A stretch of 13,651 bases of DNA from JAUVDZ01 sp964346325 (GTDB lineage Bacteria; Patescibacteriota; Gracilibacteria; UBA1369; PNNO01): the NCBI GenBank assembly GCA_964346325.1, contig CAYFUK010000035.1, forward strand, positions 1-13,651, given 5' to 3'. Of this stretch, positions 7,301-11,479 are shown one piece after another. The notes under the pieces were generated by a model, which saw nothing but the letters and a program-made list of their open reading frames with translations, ran no database searches and was not told where the DNA came from. Position 1 is the first letter of the stretch; each line of letters begins with the position of its first letter. Both the position numbers and the translations under genes were made by a program.

Positions 7301-8773
7301 ACAAGTACGTCAACAACTGCAGTAAGAGTGAATGTGGTTGGCGAAACACCTACATTACAGGCATTTACAGCTGTTCCTCAGCAATCCGATCTTACAACTC
7401 CCGTACGTGTGAAACTTGACGCAGTAGGTGCCGAAGATCCGGACGGGCAAATAGTTAAATACTTATGGTGGTATTATAATGAAGAAGATCCCGATTTAAC
7501 TTTCGGCCATACAATTACACAAAATCCTCAAGCTTTTGTAACAATAGGAACACGCGGACGTGAAGGGGATCCTTCAACTTATAAGTTTGGTCTGCAAATG
7601 ACTGATCAGGAGAATTTTACAACCGATGCCGGTGATGTTTTATCCGAAAATCTTATACCCGGTTTGACTGTTATTAACGGACCTAACGACATTCCGGTTT
7701 CAAGCTTTACTGTTGATCGGACCTCGGTTTTTGTAGGTGAAGTTGTTAATTTTACAAGCAGTTCTTATGATCCGGATGGAAAGATTATAAGTTATATATG
7801 GGATACCGAAGGAGATGGGTTTGGGAATAATGAAGAAACAAATCTTTCAACAATTGCATATGAATATGATACTCCTCATCCCGATGGTGTGAATGTAAGA
7901 TTGAAGGTTATAGATAATAATTATGCGGAATCCATATCAAAACCTGTAAAAGTGTTTGTTGATGTTGTTTCCGAACCTCCTACGGCTGCATTCAAATATG
8001 AACAGGTCGGCGATAACAAGATTAAATTTTTAAACAATTCTCTGCCTGATGAAGAATCGGGTGCTGAAATTGATTCTTATCAATGGGATTTTGATATAAG
8101 CAGTAACCTTGAAAGCGCTGACAGTGATGGTGATGGTGTACTTGATAATGATAACGATTCCGAACAAGAGGATCCTGTATGGATTTATGAAGAGCCCGGT
8201 GTTTACAGAGTTAAACTAACGGTGGTGGATACATATGGCAAAAGCGATGAAGTTATTAATTTTGTTAATGTAACCTCTTCAGAACCCCGACAAACCACAA
8301 CTACAAATACAACTATACAAACAACTGACCTGAATGCGGATTTTATTACCGATCCTCTACCTCGTGATGATGGTGATATACATTTATCGGGGGCATTTGG
8401 AGAGGTAAGTTTTGATTTTTCAAAGTCACAAGGCAATATAAAAAGATATGTTTTTGATAATAATATTTATGTTGATTCGGATAACAATGGCAGAAAAGCC
8501 GATGATGAGGATTACTCGACCACTATACCCGGCGTTTACACAACTACATTTAATTCTGAAACCGAAAGAATAAAAGTACGGCTTACGGTTTTGGGAGAAG
8601 CGGATTCATTTGATGTTAAAGAAGTCGAAGTGGTTTTTGATCAGGATTTAAGCAAGATACAAGCAAATATTTTAGGCAATACAAATATACCTTTAATACT
8701 TTTTAACATTGTTTTATTTGGTATAGTTAGTTTAAGCCTTTATAAATTGTCGCTTAAAGAAGTAAATAAATAA
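4316..8773 (+). CDS. Giant surface protein: one pilin-like hairpin, helical domain, about ten PKD-like domains, C-terminal anchor
   Basis: The 1485-residue product has a signal peptide with KKIIK, core 8-24 and cleavage after ASA (29). A pilin-like hairpin follows: TM 86-108, AAGEEEK 111-117, KGKK 120-123, TM 125-147. Residues 176-395 are alpha-helical with no recognised family. From 395 to 1441 come about ten PKD-like beta domains. The W-[DKN]-F-G-D-[GT] signature is clear at 431, 557, 848 and 955 and degenerate in the others (near 648, 743, 1050, 1161, 1256, 1380). Most have the G-x-Y-x-V-x-L-x-V-x-D closing strand. Calcium-type loops occur in the last two domains. A final TM (about 1457-1476) ends in the basic tail KEVNK. 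Predicted topology puts residues 150-1456 outside, anchored at both ends. PKD domains are common in adhesins and S-layer-like proteins, so cell-surface attachment is likely. Only C32 and C45 are cysteines. The gene is first in unit 2, 16 bases before the next. Confidence 0.92.
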   Translation: MKKIIKYTGLIFIFTLVASVFLNVHTASANLCNELAQSTGGFFTCGGDQVTTFTQFQGGLQPPSAEGYDPTLTQETDLRSFIVNAVNFALGFLGLIAVVMVIYGGFLYVTAAGEEEKTTKGKKSVTYAVIGIIIILISFALINTVIQGVGRGTDEGVDAGTEQLAGAAQEELTGDQTQAVQRLFFAAALQVERSAQDLATSYAHFVDIQDALSDLESVPYVDRAEQLHVFLGDIKRALRNIITASGELSRTSEAAKNAEDFVDIYLRQSQQQLTAEWSGWWTDNSAELQSQTDIYLTQSGGEGESIWKANLLDFADSVEDIIEDLEDLKAQVEDSGLVTTAETDFGMAFDRAITALENLIPIGFEVPTNQNVIEALEALSDLHTVVQNIQFVAAIITTDVERGNAPLIVNVNALDSVRPDFESIKEEDIEWDFGDGTVVTGKFAASHIYRETGSYVIKLTIKGDAAEAIASGVAYKEVKVDPPASQINLNVTIGDRFLGYLSYYRDGFLVIDKNRLNVTLTEARDVGITFDASETRGGSQTEQQQEAGETYIQTISWKFGDGSDRIFGEMVANDVQTHYYGEEGTYPVIVEVEDSRGVKDRKVFEVVVDSPAARIDLDPGTNARINEEVTFDAGQSTTDAGQISGYNWNIENSQLRYSAEESGESFTTEFENPGTYDVSLMVTDNLGNSATDRTRLQIESEPPQAEFTYSIPDPSKPHIYLFDGTQSFDPDGNIQTGTYNYTWNVNAVDEDYDFIDIETGEIDPDGDTKPRMYLKFYRTGKYKVTLEVDDVNEPDNPGVPQEQTVNVDSILDVDFMNVDEGSAALLNEDGEATIDFIGYSENAVAYEWDFGDGSEPVSGDMIANQTTISHTYTEADNYNVRLSVFDREDNENSINRRVIIGEADSPLAVISAKAGDNEIYDLSEPITVNRKTVLTFSAERSLNRDGTGRRLAYQWNFGDTKRSTKKTATHTYNDLSPKDPGYYTVTLKVLDENDLTSTSTTAVRVNVVGETPTLQAFTAVPQQSDLTTPVRVKLDAVGAEDPDGQIVKYLWWYYNEEDPDLTFGHTITQNPQAFVTIGTRGREGDPSTYKFGLQMTDQENFTTDAGDVLSENLIPGLTVINGPNDIPVSSFTVDRTSVFVGEVVNFTSSSYDPDGKIISYIWDTEGDGFGNNEETNLSTIAYEYDTPHPDGVNVRLKVIDNNYAESISKPVKVFVDVVSEPPTAAFKYEQVGDNKIKFLNNSLPDEESGAEIDSYQWDFDISSNLESADSDGDGVLDNDNDSEQEDPVWIYEEPGVYRVKLTVVDTYGKSDEVINFVNVTSSEPRQTTTTNTTIQTTDLNADFITDPLPRDDGDIHLSGAFGEVSFDFSKSQGNIKRYVFDNNIYVDSDNNGRKADDEDYSTTIPGVYTTTFNSETERIKVRLTVLGEADSFDVKEVEVVFDQDLSKIQANILGNTNIPLILFNIVLFGIVSLSLYKLSLKEVNK
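8120..8158 (+). other. Thrombospondin-3-like calcium motif in the ninth PKD-like domain
   Basis: Residues 1269-1281 read DSDGDGVLDNDND. The regular acidic residues at D1269, D1271, D1273, D1277, D1279 and D1281 with G1274 follow the D-x-D-x-D-G-x-x-D pattern of thrombospondin type 3 and similar extracellular calcium-binding repeats. It sits as an insertion between the QWDFD strand and the closing strand of the domain. Confidence 0.65.
8474..8509 (+). other. EF-hand-like calcium loop in the tenth PKD-like domain
   Basis: Residues 1387-1398 read DSDNNGRKADDE, a 12-residue loop with ligands D1, D3, N5, G6 and E12 in the positions of an EF-hand or dockerin loop. Position 8 is lysine, where a hydrophobic residue is usual. 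It lies close to the C-terminal anchor. Confidence 0.5.
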
Positions 8774-8789
8774 TAATAACTATATAATT

Positions 8790-11255
8790 ATGGATAATAA
8801 CAGGTCTCCAAATACACAATCCGCAGAAGGTTTCGGTACCGAGCCTGCTCTAAAAAAACCCGCAGCTGAACCTAATCAGCAATCGGAACAGACTTCCGAG
8901 GCTAATGAAACGCAGCAGCCGGCAAGTACGAAGCCCGAGCCAAAGCCCGAGCCTCAGGTAGCGCCAAAGCCCGAGCCAAGGCCCGAGCCAAAGCCCGAGC
9001 CTCAGGTAGCGCCAAAGCCCGAGCCTCAGGTAGCGCCAAGGCCCGAGCCAAAGCCCGAGCCTCAGGCAGCGCCGAAGCCCGAACCCCAGGCAGCGCCGAA
9101 GCCTTCGGCTGTACCGAAATCTTCGGTTTCGGCAAAAAAAACTCCGGCACAAAAACCCGCGGGTAAACCGGCACCTGCAAAACCTTCGCAGGAACAAATG
9201 ATTAAAAAAGAGAAATCAAGGAACAAAAAACTTTTATTCGGTTGCGGAGGTGCTTTTGGATGCGGAACAATACTTTTATTGGTATTGATTTTTGTATTTG
9301 TAGGGGCTGCCGGAGCAGGAACAAGTTCACTTGCTCAGGCACTTGGTATCAATCAGGCGCAATTGGTAAATACTTTGATATTAATTGTTAATTTGTTTTT
9401 TGGAATAAGTGCATTAATAGCATTCATTTTGTCAATTGGCGGAATATTTAAAGCCGTGATGGCAAGAAAAAGCGATACATTAACCAAAAGAAGAGGTTAT
9501 GTGATGTCCGGAAGTGCATTTGGAATTCTGATTTTAATAATTGTTTTATGGGTTGGCGCCTGGTTTTACTTGAATTCTCAGCAGGTTCCGCAGCAAGAGG
9601 TTCAGCCAACCGGTTTAATAACAATACCTGAAGATACGACCAATTTAACAGCACCTGTAGAAATAAAATTTGATGCTTCAAATTTGCCGTACGATCAAAA
9701 TACTTACGATATACTTAGTTATTACTGGGATTTTGATGATGGAACCGAGGGCCCCGGCAGTGCTGTTGAAACTCATGTTTATGAAACCAAAGGTGACGGC
9801 AGATTCGACGTTACCCTTATTTTGACCTTTGAAAACATGAACACAGGTGAAGAAAGCGAACAAACACTTGAACATACGGTTACAATTGCCGATGAACAGA
9901 TCCGTGCAATTATTACAGCCGATACCAGGGAAGGCGATATCCCCTTAACAGTAAATTTTGACGGAAGTGAATCTTCGGATCCCGACGGAACCATACGATC
10001 ATATGAATGGGAAGTTAACGGTCGGGGATTTGAAGAAAGCGATGAAACTTTCACTCATACTTTTGAAAGAGCAGGAGACCATACTGTAAAGCTTCGTGTT
10101 ACAAATGTAGAAGGCGATTCAAATGTTGATGAAATCAACATTACGGCTGAATTGGGTGATGTTCCGAATCCTGTGCTCAGTATTCCCGATATGGAAGATC
10201 AGGGGCAATTATTTACCGATAAAAGTTATAGTTTTGATGCTACCGGGACTACAAGTCCGGGAGGAGCAATAACAAGTTATGAATGGGATTTTGGCGACGG
10301 CACCACAAAGGCGAGAACAAGAAATGCGCAGCATACTTATGATACAGCGGGAACATATACGGTTATTTTAACCGTTACCGATGAAGCAGGTGTTACTGCA
10401 ACCGAAGAACAGCAAATCAAAGTTGGTATTGCACCTTCTATGCCCGAAGCTGTAATAGCTACTGTTCCTCCAAAAGAAGATCCTGAAGATAATTTTATAG
10501 AAGGACAGGTGCCTTTTGAGGTTAGTTTTGATGCTACAAATAGTACCGACCCTGATGACGATATTATCGATTATCAGTGGGATTTTGATGGAGACTCGGA
10601 AATCGATGCTTCAGGTGAAACAGTTACCTATACGTTTAATGAAATAGGTAATTATAATGTTTCGCTTCTTGTTACCGATTCCGCCGGATTTGAAGATAAA
10701 AGTGTATTGCTTGTGAGGGCCGTTTCTCCCGGTTTGCAGGCTGGAGTAACCGCTGATCCCGTGTCGGGTGTTGTTCCTTTAACAGTGGATTTTGATGCAA
10801 CAGGTTCAAAGTACCCTGATGGTGAAATTGTTGGATATGAATGGAATTTCGGTGATGGTTCTCCAAGAAGAAGCGATGTAGGTGAGGTTACTTATAAATA
10901 TACGAAAATAGGTAATTTTACAGCCACCGTTAAAGTAAGGACAAACGATAATAAACAGGAAGAAGCTGAAGTTCTTATAAGTGTACGTCAGGTACCTTTA
11001 AAATCATGTTTTGAATCTTCCAGAACAACCGGTGACGCACCACTTAACGTGACATTGAATCCTTCTTGTTCCACGGGAACAATAACCGATTATGACTGGA
11101 ATTTCGGCGACGGAGAAACATCCACCGAGAGAAGGCCGACACACACCTTTGAAAATCCCGGAACTTATGAGATTATATTGGAGGTTTCGGATGCACAGAA
11201 TGTAGTTGATACTTCATCACAATTTATAACAGTCACCGGTGAATTAACCCAATAA
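8790..11255 (+). CDS. Three-pass membrane protein with KPEP-repeat cytoplasmic tail and six extracellular PKD domains
   Basis: The 821-residue product has no signal peptide. Residues 1-147 are hydrophilic and proline-rich, with a KPEP/KPEPQVAP repeat at 48-104 and a basic stretch KKEKSRNKK just before the first membrane segment. Membrane segments are about 148-178 (it begins with GCGGAFGCG), 190-218 and 238-260. The loop MARKSDTLTKRRG (224-236) is strongly basic, so the positive-inside rule puts the tail and this loop in the cytoplasm and the C-terminus outside. The segment 2/3 hairpin may be a remnant of the pilin-like fold, but it lacks GNEE. Six PKD domains occupy about 274-817, with signature strands at WDFDDG 313, WEVNG 407, WDFGDG 499, WDFDGD 597, WNFGDG 685 and WNFGDG 770. 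Each ends in a variant of HTF-x-x-x-G-x-Y-x-V. There is no C-terminal anchor. It lies 16 bases after the previous gene, so it is co-transcribed and likely works with it at the surface. Confidence 0.92.
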   Translation: MDNNRSPNTQSAEGFGTEPALKKPAAEPNQQSEQTSEANETQQPASTKPEPKPEPQVAPKPEPRPEPKPEPQVAPKPEPQVAPRPEPKPEPQAAPKPEPQAAPKPSAVPKSSVSAKKTPAQKPAGKPAPAKPSQEQMIKKEKSRNKKLLFGCGGAFGCGTILLLVLIFVFVGAAGAGTSSLAQALGINQAQLVNTLILIVNLFFGISALIAFILSIGGIFKAVMARKSDTLTKRRGYVMSGSAFGILILIIVLWVGAWFYLNSQQVPQQEVQPTGLITIPEDTTNLTAPVEIKFDASNLPYDQNTYDILSYYWDFDDGTEGPGSAVETHVYETKGDGRFDVTLILTFENMNTGEESEQTLEHTVTIADEQIRAIITADTREGDIPLTVNFDGSESSDPDGTIRSYEWEVNGRGFEESDETFTHTFERAGDHTVKLRVTNVEGDSNVDEINITAELGDVPNPVLSIPDMEDQGQLFTDKSYSFDATGTTSPGGAITSYEWDFGDGTTKARTRNAQHTYDTAGTYTVILTVTDEAGVTATEEQQIKVGIAPSMPEAVIATVPPKEDPEDNFIEGQVPFEVSFDATNSTDPDDDIIDYQWDFDGDSEIDASGETVTYTFNEIGNYNVSLLVTDSAGFEDKSVLLVRAVSPGLQAGVTADPVSGVVPLTVDFDATGSKYPDGEIVGYEWNFGDGSPRRSDVGEVTYKYTKIGNFTATVKVRTNDNKQEEAEVLISVRQVPLKSCFESSRTTGDAPLNVTLNPSCSTGTITDYDWNFGDGETSTERRPTHTFENPGTYEIILEVSDAQNVVDTSSQFITVTGELTQ
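8931..9101 (+). repeat. In-frame KPEP minisatellite in the coding sequence
   Basis: The DNA is a mosaic of a 12-base unit (aagcccgagcca, KPEP) and a 24-base unit coding KPEPQVAP, with copies of the longer unit starting near 8941, 8989, 9013 and 9049. It is clearly richer in G and C than the surroundings. All units are multiples of three bases, so slippage would alter tail length without a frameshift. The strong antisense frames here are a by-product of the repeat. Confidence 0.85.
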
Positions 11256-11257
11256 TT

Positions 11258-11374
11258 ATGGCATTGAATAAAAAAAAGAAAAAAGCGGTACAAATAATCG
11301 GATTAATTGCAATAATCGCATTAATGTTAACAAGTTTTGCTCCCGCTATATCGTTATTTTTTGCTCAACAGTAA
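11258..11374 (+). CDS. Small single-pass membrane peptide, 38 residues
   Basis: The ATG at 11258 lies 2 bases after the stop of the PKD gene and the frame closes with TAA at 11372-11374. The product begins MALNKKKKK, then has one hydrophobic helix (residues 11-36) ending LFFAQQ. A lysine cluster followed by an uninterrupted hydrophobic stretch is a strong sign of a real membrane peptide or a bare signal peptide; the end FFA-QQ resembles a signal peptidase site. The tight coupling fits co-translation with the upstream gene. It could be a small subunit or assembly partner of the PKD proteins. It could also be a decayed start of a longer gene, though no downstream continuation is visible. Confidence 0.6.
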   Translation: MALNKKKKKAVQIIGLIAIIALMLTSFAPAISLFFAQQ

Positions 11375-11390
11375 TAGTTAGAGTATAAAT

Positions 11391-11419
11391 TTGACGATAA
11401 AACTATTAAATGGTATAAT
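11391..11419 (+). promoter_or_regulatory. Near-consensus promoter of the cysteine-rich surface gene
   Basis: TTGACG (11391-11396) matches five of six -35 bases. TATAAT (11414-11419) is a perfect -10, the spacer is 17 bases, and TGG before the -10 makes it extended. This is the best promoter in the window. The expected start is near 11426, which leaves a leader of about 54 bases. The -10 lies inside the left arm of a long palindrome (11408-11442). Confidence 0.75.
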
Positions 11420-11444
11420 ATCATAATGGTATTATGCCATTTTT
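11408..11444 (+). terminator. Long AT-rich hairpin: terminator of unit 2 and/or operator
   Basis: Arms 11408-11423 and 11427-11442 pair over 16 positions, with two G-T pairs and a 3-base loop (TAA). The left arm begins AAA and the right arm ends in TTT followed by TT at 11443-11444, so it resembles a bidirectional intrinsic terminator, though the stem is AT-rich and the T run short. It covers the -10 and predicted start of the next gene's promoter. Confidence 0.5.
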
Positions 11445-11479
11445 AAATACTCGAATTAAAATAAATAACAAAAATAAAA

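Noticed and set aside
8783..8788. TATAAT just before the second PKD gene
   Set aside because: It ends one base before the ATG, too close for even a leaderless transcript, and no -35 is present. The 16-base gap suggests co-transcription.
8931..9101. Possible CRISPR-like direct repeats
   Set aside because: Units are 12 and 24 bases with no unique spacers, and the array is an in-frame proline-rich coding repeat.
8850..9197. Antisense Arg/Leu/Gly-rich open frames over the KPEP repeat
   Set aside because: Two overlapping antisense frames are kept open only by the GC-rich repeat; their periodic sequence mirrors the sense repeat.
8790..9300. TonB homologue suggested by KPEP repeats
   Set aside because: The repeat comes before the membrane segments rather than after one, there is no TonB C-terminal domain, and PKD domains follow.
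129..11255. Alternative genetic code (TGA read as glycine)
   Set aside because: Long genes stay open with TGA as a stop, glycine uses GGN codons, and all stops are TAA or TAG. Under the TGA=Gly code many in-frame TGA codons would be expected.
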